Source: Hofstenia miamia (lineage: Eukaryota > Xenacoelomorpha > Acoela). From it: a stretch of DNA of 64,000 bases. Below the pieces are notes generated by a model. The model did not search any database and was not told where the DNA came from. It was given only the letters and a program-made list of their open reading frames with translations. Positions 47,591 to 59,430 of this stretch are shown here, in pieces (position 1 is the stretch's first letter; every line of letters starts with the position of its first letter). A program made the position numbers and the translations under genes. The stretch lies in contig SCFE01000066.1 in NCBI GenBank assembly GCA_004352715.1, positions 729,540 through 793,539 on the forward strand. Direction: 5' to 3'.

Positions 47591-50402
47591 GAATGCGTAT
47601 TGAGGTCAAGAACATACTACAAATCAGGTTAAGAAATGTGCTAATTCAACAAGGACTAAAATGTATGGTAAAAAGTCTTTTAAGATTTAACTAAATTTCC
47701 AAGTAAATCAACATTATATCAAGAGGCAACTTTGAAATCTAAAAGATTTACAAGCCTATAAAGAATGCTATATCTTATAGCTCCAAATACGGTTAGAATT
47801 AAACCTAAACTTAGGGTCAGGTTTATGAAAAAGGTTAGAATTAGTGTTGGGATTAGGAAAAGGTTTGGATAAATCATGATAATCATGGGAGGTTCCATAT
47901 TAAACCAGCCTTAATCCTTTGAGATTTGGATGACCGTGTGCCACGAAATGAAAGGCATTAAATTATATATTATACAATTATGATTTCTAGTGAGCTCATA
48001 CAGAACATAGCTTAAACATTACAACATACGACCTTTCAAAATCACTTGATCCTGATATAAAATCCCAATGTTTTTTGATATTGACAAAGTTTTAACAAAG
48101 TGTTACTAATTTTTAAAAGCAGTTCTTGGAAATTATGATTGATGGTGTTAAATTATTAACTTAAGGTAAATTGAATTTCACGGAAATTATAGAAAGCAAA
48201 AATGAACACTAATCGACTTTGGAGATTATATTACAGTTTTACGAAAGAATTTAATATTTGTCTATTGATAAAACGATATTCGATAGTTTTTATTGGGCAG
48301 TACTATATCACATTACAAATTTAAATAACTGTTAAAACTTTGAATTTGAAACAATTTTGAACACCAAGTATGTAGGTTTGTCCTTATAAAACGGGCATTC
48401 AAACACCCCCCTTATGTATTAAAATGTCTATAAAATGTTTTCAAGTAGACTACATTAAACCGAGTGGGAATAAATTTTAAATAAAACAGTAATCTCATAT
48501 TCTACATTTAGTTAATATGATCAACCCAGGCCAGCTAGAGAGTGACACCAGGTATCCGATTAAACCCGACCCCATTTCGGGTTTCAGGGCGGGTTCGGGT
48601 ACAAAGCTTATATAGATTGATCAAAAAGTTACTGATGTTAATCACCACTTGATTTGAGAAAGATCCAAGAGGCTAAGTAATACCAATGAATGGCTATGTT
48701 TACCTTATTAGAAAATAACTGATGTTAATCATCATTTGATTGAAGAGAGTTCCAGGTAGTTAAATATTGCGAATCGAGTCTACGTTTCTGACTGGGCTCT
48801 GTTTAATTATACACTCTTATTGTCACTCACTCTCTAAGCCCAACTCATGAGCCTATAAAAAAATGACTCACCAAACCCACTGTTGTCAAACCAATACCCA
48901 ACCTAACCGAATCTATGGGACGACCCAACCCTATTACATCCCTGATTAAAGGCCTCGATAATAATAACTTTGAGATAAACGATTTCGAAAAATTTATCAC
49001 TTTTCATTGCTTATTTTTTCGGAGGAATTGGTGCACCATTGAAATAAAAATTCACTTTTGACTTGTTTCCAAGCAAATTCACAGTTCAAGTGTCTATCCA
49101 GGTGCGGGAAGCTTGTAATATTCCTTCCATTGAATACTTATGTAACAATCTACACAGAATCCTTTCTTGTAAAGGTGGCCCTTAGCAAAATCAAGAGAAA
49201 TGTAGCATACGTATCCATAACGCAATTTGCAAAGTTTTTTTAAAATCTACCGAGTCTCATAGCTTAGAAATACTAGATTATCGTTGCCATTGACACAGGT
49301 TTACATCTGAGATTCTTAGAATTTCATAAAGTTTTATATAATTTTTCGTGCTCATCCATATATTTCGAGCTTAAAATAATTGCATTGTGAGCCAATAGAA
49401 ACATGTGATAAATAAATGTATTATTAACCACAAATTCTAAACGTAACATAGAAACAAATATTCCTTAGATTCGCTTGAAATGTCCGTCTATTAACTGTTT
49501 ACTATACTAAACAGTATTTAGCGCCATCTATCTATAGTAACATAGTAGATATACACTTATGAAATTGGTACTGTACTAAGCGTCGTAAATCCGACTGATG
49601 TCAAACGCACACATACAAATGAACGCTTTTCCAAAACGTCCATCCTGTATTGTACATAGCGGATATTTCATATATAATTAATGAGAGAAATACTTTGACA
49701 TATTTAAGGTGATAAAAGAAATTTAAATAGTTTAGAAATGGGACGTTTCCAAAAATGACGTAATTTGATAGGTCAAGGTTCAGTGATAACGAATAAATAA
49801 AAGAGCGCCTCGTGGACTGCTTGGTCAATAGGCAGGTGATAGAAAAACAAATGAAGCACGATATGGATAAGCATAAAACTATCAAATAGAAAATCAATTC
49901 AAATATGTCCAGTTAAATAGATATATTCATAAATCTTCCACAATTATGAATTTTACAGTGACAGCTTGCCAATGAATAAGATTACGTAAAAAAAACACAC
50001 TCCCAGTATTCGAAGATATTGTAAGAATCCAATCCCCTGATACATAGAAATTCATCTTAAAAACTTCAACTGCGGAGGTTGCATTGACCTTCCTCCACAA
50101 CACTTTTTAAATATGTAANTATATCTTGGTTTCAGAATGTGTTTTTTATATATCTTAAAAATTATCAAATTATAAAAATAATTTAGCTATTAAAATGATT
50201 ACATGTACTTTTTACAATTTTAATTAAAAATAATTCATATTTTTGAGGAAATATTTTACAAATGAATAACAATTTAATGTAAAAACAATCAAATATTTAA
50301 TGGAAAAATATTTATACTTTCAAAATCAATCTAAGCAATATTATGCATGCACCTCCGCTTCTGGATTACGATTGCTCCAAATACTGTGCTGCGGTACTAG
50401 TT
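47591..50402. other. AT-rich sequence, no confident feature
   Basis: 48530-48950 holds GC-richer transposon-like pieces (CGGGTTCGGGTAC; GACCCAACCCTATTACATCC) without a matching opposite end. A single N lies at 50119 with no flanking duplication that I could see. Confidence 0.45.
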
Positions 50403-50610
50403 TCTTAGAATGGAACTAGTACATCGAAAGAGTTTGTTTGATACTGAAATACTAATGTCGACTGAATTGTTTACTATTTTGAAGTGTAATAAAATCTAAN
50501 TCTTAGAATGGAACTAGTACATCGAAAGAGTTTGTTTGATACTGAAATACTTCGCTTGTATGCTAATGTCGACTGAATTGTTTACTATTTTGAAGTGTAA
50601 TAAAATCTAA
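50403..50610 (+). repeat. Direct copies 50403-50499 and 50501-50610 around a single N
   Basis: Both begin TCTTAGAATGGAACTAGTAC. The second carries a 13-bp insertion (TTCGCTTGTATGC) between GAAATAC and TAATGTCG. Looks like two alleles of one locus. Confidence 0.88.
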
Positions 50611-51024
50611 TGAAAAAGTTTTGTTTCTGTTGGCTTAAGCATAGATTGGGTTTCGAACTGCAACTAGTAATCCGTATTCCTACCGTGGTCTATGTACTGC
50701 CTCCTTGCCTAAAGAACAAGTTGCATTTAAGAGTATATTCGATATGCAATTTAAATAAAAACAATGAAATTAAAACCTTACAAAACATTCAGTCAAATTT
50801 TCGCCTTTCCCGAAATATTCATTCTCAGAGCTATTGAACTATCAGTCAGGATACAAGTGGCTTAAGCTGATCTTTAAAAAACATCTTATTAAAAATGTGA
50901 TTTAAGTTTAGCATGTAATACGCAAGAACAAGTACTTTTTTAAAATCCTTTCATCGAGAGCTGTTGCTCATGTGTGTAAGCTCTGGGTTGGGTCAATGCC
51001 TACGAAATATTTAGTAGTTCATGG
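50611..51024. other. AT-rich sequence, no feature recognised
   Basis: One 75-codon plus ORF without recognisable motifs; not called as a gene. Confidence 0.5.
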
Positions 51025-51303
51025 TCGGAATGATTAGTAAAAGCCTAAAACATATATTAACACTGTTAACTATCATTTCTGCTAAACTATATTTTTCATG
51101 AATTTATTGTTAAAAACATGAATTTGGGGTTTATTTGTCAAATTCTTCAAAAANNNNNNNNNNNNNNNNNNNNNTCGGAATGATTAGTAAAAGCCTAAAA
51201 CATATATTAACACTGTTAACTATCATTTCTGCTAAACTATATTTTTCACGAATTTATTGTTAAAAACATGAATTTGGGGTTTATTTGTCAAATTCTTCAA
51301 AAA
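51025..51303 (+). repeat. Direct copies 51025-51153 and 51175-51303 flanking 21 Ns
   Basis: 129-bp segments at offset 150, nearly identical (one visible change, TTTCATGAA against TTTCACGAA). Confidence 0.88.
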
Positions 51304-53399
51304 GCTTTTGTACAGTATCAGGAGTCTTCTCTCTTGTAGTTCGAGAAAAAACAACCCTAAACATGCATAGTTTTCAACTTTATTCAAAACCCGCGTTCAG
51401 TAAGAAAATGCCAAACGCGAAATACATTTTAAAAACAAAAAATGCATAAACAATTAAAAATTTTAAAATATATCCTTTGAGGAATTTCCTATGCTTATGT
51501 TAAATTCGAGAAATTTCTAGTGAACACCTCGGAATTAACAACGTGTTTTTATAGTTCATTGCGAGATACATATGTGCAGAAACATATTTGGAATTCACCA
51601 ATATATTTTATTACATATTTACATAGGAAAGCGTGCTATTTCCATTTAGGTTAATCAATTTCCATTTCATATGTATCAACTGTTAGTGACCTGAACAATT
51701 GCAGGGCAGCCTTCAAACGGAGTAGTAATGGAATCAAAATGTAATGAAACACGAGGAAGATTTTGCTGCAAATTATGTAGTTAAATGCTTCTGCGACCAT
51801 CAACTCTTTTAACCAAATCAAAGCTTGATTGTGAGAATGTAGTAAAAGAACGACTAGATCTCAAAAGGTGACTTTTAAAGCTTGTTACCTAATGATATCT
51901 TCATCTACTGAATGATTTCATTTAGCTGCATTTTCAAACGCTGCACAAAAAATGGCTGATTTTAAAAACATGTGATATATATGGATGTGTAAACTTATAC
52001 CATGCTTTTAAAATTGATTGGCTTGATAGTGATGCCATTTATTTAGGCAGGTTTCAAATGCACGTTTGCCTAACGCATACGATTTTGAACGTGCCAAATG
52101 CATAAAAGTTATCAAAAGTTGAAACTAAGGAAGAGATTATTTTCCCAATAAACGTAACATTTGTGAGAATTCTAAATGATTCTCGACATCAATTGGATTA
52201 GGGAATAACAAAAATTGTGTTTGTATGAGACTGTGAATTCAGACAACTGCGTCAAACTCTTCCATTGTCTGTCAAAATGCCAAAATCCGGATTGATGCTG
52301 TTGACTGAAATTTTAAAACCAGTTTCCCAATTTACTTCCCAAGGTAGTTCATAATTAATAAACGCCAACTGTAAAAACATCTCCTATCCAAATCTCTCCG
52401 TTCACTATACTCCACTATTAAACTTAGTTTGTTTTTCCAACGGCAGTCGCCAACCGTAACAAATTCAACTATAATACGCGAAGCATTAAATCAGCTATTT
52501 GGAGAAAAAAATAGCATGTTTAAATCATGTTTCCAACTTTACTAAACACCTGTTTTTTTCATATTGTAATAAAGGTCTGGTGCAAAATATCCAAAATTAA
52601 GGCCACAAAAAGTATCTACCACAGGCTAGCATTTGATATAAAAAGTTACTTTAGGCAAAGAATTAGCCATTTTTAACATCTCTGCTTCCTGAGAAGTTTT
52701 AATTTCTCTGATATTGTAAGAATTGCTTGCAAATAAAATGAGGCCACTAACAAGAAGCATATTATTTCAACAGTTTTAAATCAATTGTTTGAAAATACAT
52801 CATTAAGTGACACACTAGCAGAAAAATAAATCTAAGCTTCCACTTTGCAACATTTCTAAAACATTCTACTATACTTGCTTAAGTGCAAAATCTTTGAATT
52901 TTTCGGCAAACCATTGAAATGGCATTCTAATTTCGTTTGCTTTGAATCAAATTTAATGGTTGTTGTAAAGCTCTCTATATTGAATACTTGGAAAAAAATT
53001 GATATAAGAAACCGTGTTCTAGCTTATTTAATAATCTTTGTAATAATCCTCTATGGATGGCAACCTTTTAAAATTTTCATTTCATTTAATAGTTGAGTTG
53101 TTAATCAAGACAAAATAAAAATTCTGCTATTACCTTGAAGAAAAACTTCAACGAATTGTTAATCATGGAAATCAAATGTTTTCTTGTTCCAATCTTCCAC
53201 ATGTTATATTGAAGTTTCGAACCATTCATATTGAAGCGAAGTTATTCACTAATTCACCAATTTATCCTATTCTATTGTGTTTACATGAATACCTCTCCTC
53301 TCAACTGACTAATTTCAAATTGATTTCAAAAAAATTCATTGATCCTACCATGTATATATTTACTTATTCATTTATGTTTATATTTATTTTTATATTTTA
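51304..53399. other. AT-rich sequence, no confident feature
   Basis: Short ORFs near 52875 and 53176 show no motif I recognise. Confidence 0.5.
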
Positions 53400-53446
53400 A
53401 TAAATAAACGTTTCTTTATTATTATCATTATCATTATTATTTAAAA
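53400..53446 (+). repeat. ATT-rich tail, possible LINE 3' end
   Basis: AATAAATAAACGTTTCTT followed by imperfect (ATT)n with ATC interruptions resembles the tails at 42308 and 45478. No upstream RT sequence was recognised. Confidence 0.4.
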
Positions 53447-55467
53447 AATAGGTTTTGCTGAAAGCGTATATATAAACATTTTTCTAACAATGTGTATGCC
53501 AACTCCATTGATAATTAATATGAATGAATTACATTACAATAACAAATTATACATATATTTCTAACACACATAATAGAAAAATATTTGATGGTGTCATAGC
53601 ACAAAATTCACAAAATTGGTCAGACAAAAATCTATCTAGATTGATGAAAGAACATGTTAAAATTTTGATCAATTTCAAGACTTGGTTGAAAAAGTTTAAT
53701 GCATACCAAACTTTTTATAAACACCATTGCTAAGAACTACATATTCTAACACTAAAATGCTTATACTTAGTCTATTACATTTATATATGATGTATTATAT
53801 GTTAAACGTTTAACGCATTGCAGACTAGTTTAGTTCAAAAGTGAAAAAACGAAATTTAAACGAATATAAAATAACTAAAATGTAAGCAATTTAAAAATAC
53901 ATCGAATAATGGGAAAAGTAATGACGTGAAGAAATTTGAATATTAACCTTTAAAAGTTGTAAAGAAACCGAACAATTGAATGTGAAGTTGACCTTTACAT
54001 CAGTAAGCATATGCGATTTTCAAGCACATTTTTAGTTTATTAAATGTTAAAATCCCTAAAATGACGCTTCAGCTTCATTTACCAGGCTTCTTAAAATGAA
54101 TAAAAATATGATGACTCCTTTCGCACGAATTCTACAAAAATATTCAATGGATTTTTCAGAAACTATTAGATAAACAATCTTTTTGATTAGGACCTGAAAA
54201 TCAAATTTTTTCAAACTTTTCTTAAAGTACTTATTACGAGCGCAACAGAGATGATCAAAGTTGAAACCTAGAAACCAGTAAAAAATGTAGAATGGCTATC
54301 TTCAACTCTTCAAATGCAAGATTTAGATCAATAAGGTAGTAAGAAACGATGTGAGAAATGCGAGGAGGGGTGGTGGTGGAGGAGTTCTGTGTAAATGCTA
54401 AATGCTAGGGTTTTGCAACAATATCTTGCTAACTCTGTATATTACTCCATATTTCAATAAATGTTTTGGAAATATATTGCAAAAGTATTTAAAAAATTAT
54501 TCACCTAAACTGAATTGATATTTTTGAAAGTTTCTTAGGTCAATTTTCTAATCGGAATCTGATTTCTATTTGAGACAGTATCTTGATTTTACTTTTATCA
54601 AAAATAAGGTTTTAATATTTTCTAATCTTCCCAGGGGAATTCAGAAATTGAAATCATTTCTTTTAAATTACAATCTGCAAAATTAAGCAAGCGACAAATT
54701 TTCGAACCATCGTCATTCGGCGGGACATTACAATGCTAATCCTTGCGAAATAAATATTTTTCACAAAATTGTAGTTGATTTTGTCACGTTTTCTCAAATT
54801 TCGAAGCTTAGAATGGGGAACAGTCGGTGGACTTGTTTTGGTCGTAATTTCTCACTCCCAAAATAAGAGTAATAGTACCTAGTAACACCATTATCTTAGT
54901 AAGAGCGACTGTAACTTTATGGAATTTTCCAAAGGATGATTCAATAGTTCCATATAATACATATATCTATGAGATGCTGCAGTTTTGATTACAGACTCAA
55001 ACACATACACACAGACTAAGATAGACTAGCTTGTGCTAATCAAATCAGAACTATCAAAGTCTAAAGCTGATGTCAATCCCAAACTATTATTTGGGCATAT
55101 ATATATATAATGGGTTTTGTAACGCCTATGCAACATGAATTTGTTCTAGGCGTTTATGAGCTAAAACTGTTTAGGTACATACACTGGAACTGAATGGCTA
55201 TATAATATGCTATATAATAGTATTATACGTCGTCCTACGAAAAAATGATTTCAAATGTCGTTTCGTTACTTTGTATGGTGTATTGGAAAGAAAGAAATCT
55301 CAGGAGATATGACCAAAATTACAAAAACTGGGTGTTTGTTTAACGATTCTAAATGTTGAAAATATATTTTACAACCGACAAGTAGAAACTGGTTTAGGAT
55401 GGGAGTGGCATGAGATCAATCAAGATCTACTATAAAAATTTAAGTAGGCCTTAGACCAGTGCATAAA
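53447..55467. other. AT-rich sequence, no feature recognised
   Basis: A short (TA)n lies near 55097-55110. Nothing else structured. Confidence 0.5.
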
Positions 55468-55674
55468 CAGGGGCATGGCCACGGGGGACCAACCCTCCTT
55501 CCATATTTTGGTGACTGACTAACTAAATATGTAAGCTAACTCGACATTTGTTTCCAAGCCATCTTTTTTCAAATTTACATTTACCCATCAACACATTTGA
55601 ATTGTACGTACTTAGTTTAATTTCGGTATAAAAGCAGTTCGCATCCCCAATGGTTTAGGCTGGCCACGCCCCTG
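55468..55674. mobile_element. Short hAT-type MITE
   Basis: The ends CAGGGGCATGGCCACG and TGGCCACGCCCCTG form an imperfect inverted repeat. Flanking 8-mers TGCATAAA and CGCATAGG share the central GCATA. 207 bp, non-coding, GC-rich ends. Similar in style to, but different from, the 41070-41350 element. Confidence 0.68.
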
Positions 55675-57596
55675 CGCATAGGTCAAAAACTTTCCAATCT
55701 TCAAAAACCTAGATAACCGATGTTCATGTGAAAATATATGCAATATTTACAAAGAGATTTATATTGAAGAATGTAAACATTTGTAGTCCAGCATAGAAAG
55801 AAAGAATCATTAGTTAATTCAGATGCATTCGAGAAAGTAATCAATACCCAATCAATACGAAACGAATGAAATGTATTGATTGCTTCCAACAAGAATTACA
55901 CTGACAAGAAATCTAAATAGAATCCGTGCTAAATCTCACATTGTATTTACATTGCTATTTAGCTACCAACCACTCTTGCAAACTTTTAGTGCTTTGTACA
56001 AGAAATATCAAGAATTCGTTTTGCTTTCCTACTTAAAGATTCAAACCTAAAATCACTAATTGCTAAATCATAAATTTGACAAATGTGAAGGACATACCAG
56101 TGTTTTGAATTTTCTAGACAAAAAGTCTCCAAACTTTAGCTGCAAGCTCCAAAAATGGTTGATAATTACTTCATTATCATATTATTACCTTGTGTTCAAA
56201 TTCTAAGTCAATTAAAATGTTTTTTACAACGATTTTAATTGTCTAAGACATTGTTTATCTATGACGATACAAGCAATAATTTTACTCTTTACATTCTGAA
56301 TTGTATAGCATGAAAAACAATATATATATTATCATAAAACAAAAATCAATTAAAAATACAAAAGGTAGTGCACTTGAGGAGGCTCAACCCGCCCTTTTCC
56401 TCTCTATTATATTTTTCTCAAAATTCATACCACAGCTTATATTTTGCTTATGCTAGTTTTGTTGCTAATGTTTTTGAGAAACGGACTTGAAAAAATTTTA
56501 AAGTTGTAATTCATTTTTTACAGTAACATGTACCTATTTTTGTTACAAATCTTTCCTGTCCCTTGAACTTTCAAAAAGTGTTCAATGAAAAACATTCAAA
56601 AATATTTACACCAGAGATCGTACATTCATTTCAAAACTTACTGCCAACAGGAACCATGAATATTCTGACATATGTCCTGATTAACCTATCCAGAATGTCA
56701 GCATTATGGCCCATTTTACCACGTTATCTAAATTTTTGTAACAATCCTGTAATAGGCTTTGCTACGTTCAAACAAAGGTAAAATATAACGATATTAAAAA
56801 CTCTTAGCAGTGGAAGCAGTAATTCACATGACGTATTCTCAAACACCCAAACACTATGACGTATTAGCACTTCTAATTCGCATTTTTCATAAAAATATTC
56901 AGCTAAAGTAATAATTGAGCTGCTCAATAGGATTGTGCTAGTACCGGTAAGGGCAAGAAAAATCCGGATTTTGCAACTAACTGATTTATTTTGCTTGTAT
57001 TGATTTCAAACATACAAAAAACAAATGCAATATTAAAGGATTTAGGTTAAAACGTTTAGGAAAATTTGAACAAAAAACTACGTGGGCTGAAACTAATTGG
57101 AACTGATTGAGAATTTAACTGACTCAAAGACCGGCTAATGGAATGGATATGACTTAATTTTCATTTCAAAGCAAATACTTCCAATAATTAAATCTTGTCA
57201 CTAATTCACTGAAGGGTGAATGGTCTGTAGACAGAGGTGACTGGTTGAATTATCACCTGCTCATAAAAATAAGCTATGCATGTGAAGTCAGAAACAAGGA
57301 CGAGCAACAGGTAATTGTTGGAAAAAATTAATTGCATTAAATAAATTCATAATTTAGAAAGTGACCTCTATTGAAAGCAAAGCAGAAAGAAATAGAAGGT
57401 GGAAATTCACAATAAGAAATATTCAATGATGTATGAACTCCTCATAACAATACGCTCTCTCTCTCACTTAGCATCAGTCATTGTTTAAAATGAAGGATGT
57501 AGTTTTTACACAAGCATTCTAAGCATTAAAAACACAAAATATTTAAAATAAATCTGTGGGAAACTACAACTTGCAACTCACCTCTAAAATTACTTN
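55675..57596. other. AT-rich sequence, no feature recognised
   Basis: No coding or repeat structure identified. The 56563-56781 and 56724-56927 ORFs are opposite-strand chance frames. Confidence 0.5.
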
Positions 57597-57986
57597 TACC
57601 AGTTAAATCAGTAGTATTTTAGCAAACCAGGATTAATCTAAATCCACAAACAAATAAAAATACTTGCTTGTTTGCAATAACTACAATGATAATTGCTGCT
57701 GATGATATAATGAAATTAACTGAAATACTTGCTTAAATATACATTAATCTTGATTTCATCAAGCTTTATTGCCTTCCTGGTCAAAATAAGGTATTAGAAT
57801 ATTTTTAACAAATTAATATATAATATAAAAAATTATATATATATATNTTACCAGTTAAATCAGTAGTATTTTAGCAAACCAGGATTAATCTAAATCCACA
57901 AATAAATAAAAATACTTGCTTGTTTGCTATAACTACAATGATAATTGCTGCTGATAATATAATGAAATTAACTGAAATACTTGCTT

Positions 57987-58929
57987 TTTCCTGAATAATT
58001 GATGATAAAAATTATTCAAATACTTGACTCTACTTAATATTTGGTAAATTCTATACCTATAAATATTCTGATATATATATATATAGTGAAAAAATCGAAT
58101 TCGGCGTGAAAAATTTAGATTATTCTAAATGTTGAGTACGAATTCATTCAGTAGATTTGGAATTATTAAGAGTGTAAATTCGTGAAAATCCTATCACATT
58201 TACATGAATTTGATGTAAATTCAACCAATGTAATGGGATTTCCGCAAAACTTGCTGGTAGTATTTTTGAAGCAATGAAATATATTTATACAAAACTTTCA
58301 GGATAAACTAAATTTTTCACACTAAATTCGAATTTTTTCTCTAAAATTTACATAGCATCAATATTGTTGGAGATAGTTTTTAGGGTGCCCCTTTACAGAT
58401 GATTAGGAGGAAAAATAAATTTCTGATGAAAAGATTACATGAAAATTTGAATTCACAATGCCAAACTTTAGCCTAGTACTAAAATCAACGATATTGTATT
58501 AATCATTGCAGAAATAAATTGCGAAGATAAGTGTAATGTTATTATACTTTGTTGCATATTTAATAATTGATGTTTCTTTGATGATTAAAGCTTCGACTAT
58601 TGTAGTATGTTGTTTTCTTAGTTGTATGTAAAAATTGCTTTCTGTAGCGTAGTGTTCATGCATAAATATTTCTGATCTTATATGTCCGTCAATATGCTTT
58701 TTAATTCTTGTTACAAATGTCGTTTTGTTTCACCAATGTTTGATTTTTCGCAATCATCACATCTATAATTGTAGACAAAAAAGGATACTAAATTATTTGG
58801 AATATGATCATTAGTTTGGAACCTATCTTTAGTTTTGGAACATATAGAAACGATCTCTGTTCTCTTTAAATTTGTGTTCCTAGTTGCTATTTTTTCTCAA
58901 ATTTTTACTTGATTACACACAGAAGCCTT
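57987..58929. mobile_element. 943-bp presence/absence segment carrying Penelope-like 3' sequence
   Basis: Present in one contig version and absent in the other. The junction shares a CTT at both sides (GCTT / CCTT), a very short or no target duplication. It contains a minus-strand GIY-YIG remnant and an (AT)n tract at 58069-58085. Whether the element inserted or the short allele is a deletion is not settled by the sequence. Confidence 0.65.
58530..58880 (-). pseudogene. Penelope-like element linker and GIY-YIG endonuclease C-terminus
   Basis: Minus strand: SKTKDRFQTNDHIPNNLVSF, FVYNYRCDDCEKSNIGETKR (the cysteine pair, then the IGET-R core of a GIY-YIG nuclease), a one-base frameshift just after RHL, then VTRIKKHIDGHIRSEIFMHE and TTIVEALIIKETSIIKYAT. 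Linker, CxxC, N/YIGET, R, EH-like and E residues appear in the order known for Penelope-like retroelement endonucleases. The RT domain is not present upstream (right), so the copy is truncated as well as frameshifted. Confidence 0.75.
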
Positions 58930-59023
58930 AAATATATATTAATCTTGATTTCATCAAGCTTTATTGTCTTCCTTGTCAAAATAAGGTATTAGAATATTTT
59001 TAACAAATTAATATATAATATAA

Positions 59024-59028
<5 letters not shown>

Positions 59029-59059
<31 letters not shown>
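59029..59059. repeat. AT microsatellite
   Basis: A perfect (TA)n, counterpart of the tract ending at 57846 in the short haplotype. Confidence 0.9.
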
Positions 59060-59062
<3 letters not shown>

Positions 59063-59179
59063 ACAGAAATAAATTTATTCAAAATCAAACACGTTTTATT
59101 ATACAACAATAACTTCGTCAATGATAAAATGAGAGAATTAAAATGTTAATGTTTTAAAATATTGAAATGATGTAATGGT

Positions 59180-59430
59180 TTGTTTAATCGATTGTTATTG
59201 AAGTTTCTTCATTATAATTGCTTCAGCGATATAAGCAGTGTTCTTAGCTAATATTTTAAAATTTTATTTTTTGGTTAATGGCAATGCCCGAAACTTCAGA
59301 TCTTAAGTGGCCTTTAAGATGTTCTTTAATCCTTGTATATAGATGTCGACTTAATTCCCCAATGAATGAACCTGAACACACAACAATGCAGGAAGTCAAA
59401 GGAATGGACACTTTCATGCAAAAAGAAATC
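59180..59430 (-). pseudogene. Second Penelope-like GIY-YIG remnant
   Basis: Minus strand: SIPLTSCIVVCSGSFIGELS, RHLYTRIKEHLKGHLRSEVS, and in a shifted frame AKNTAYIAEAIIMKKLQ. Same architecture as the neighbouring remnant (FIGE.SRHL..RIKEHL...RSE, then a .IAEA.I.K.L helix), but it has diverged and retains only one cysteine of the pair. Same strand as the 58.5-58.9 kb copy, so a tandem or nested arrangement is possible. Confidence 0.7.

Larger units (their letters stand above)
57597..59043 (+). repeat. Two haplotype versions: short (57597-57846) and long (57849-59043)
   Basis: 57597-57734 matches 57849-57986, and 57735-57846 matches 58930 to about 59043. Single Ns sit at 57596 and 57847. The short version lacks exactly 57987-58929. 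Small differences (GATGATATAA against GATAATATAA) support two alleles. Confidence 0.85.

Noticed and set aside
48530-48950. Possible transposon with CATCCCTG end
   Set aside because: The left partner end could not be found; boundaries unsupported.
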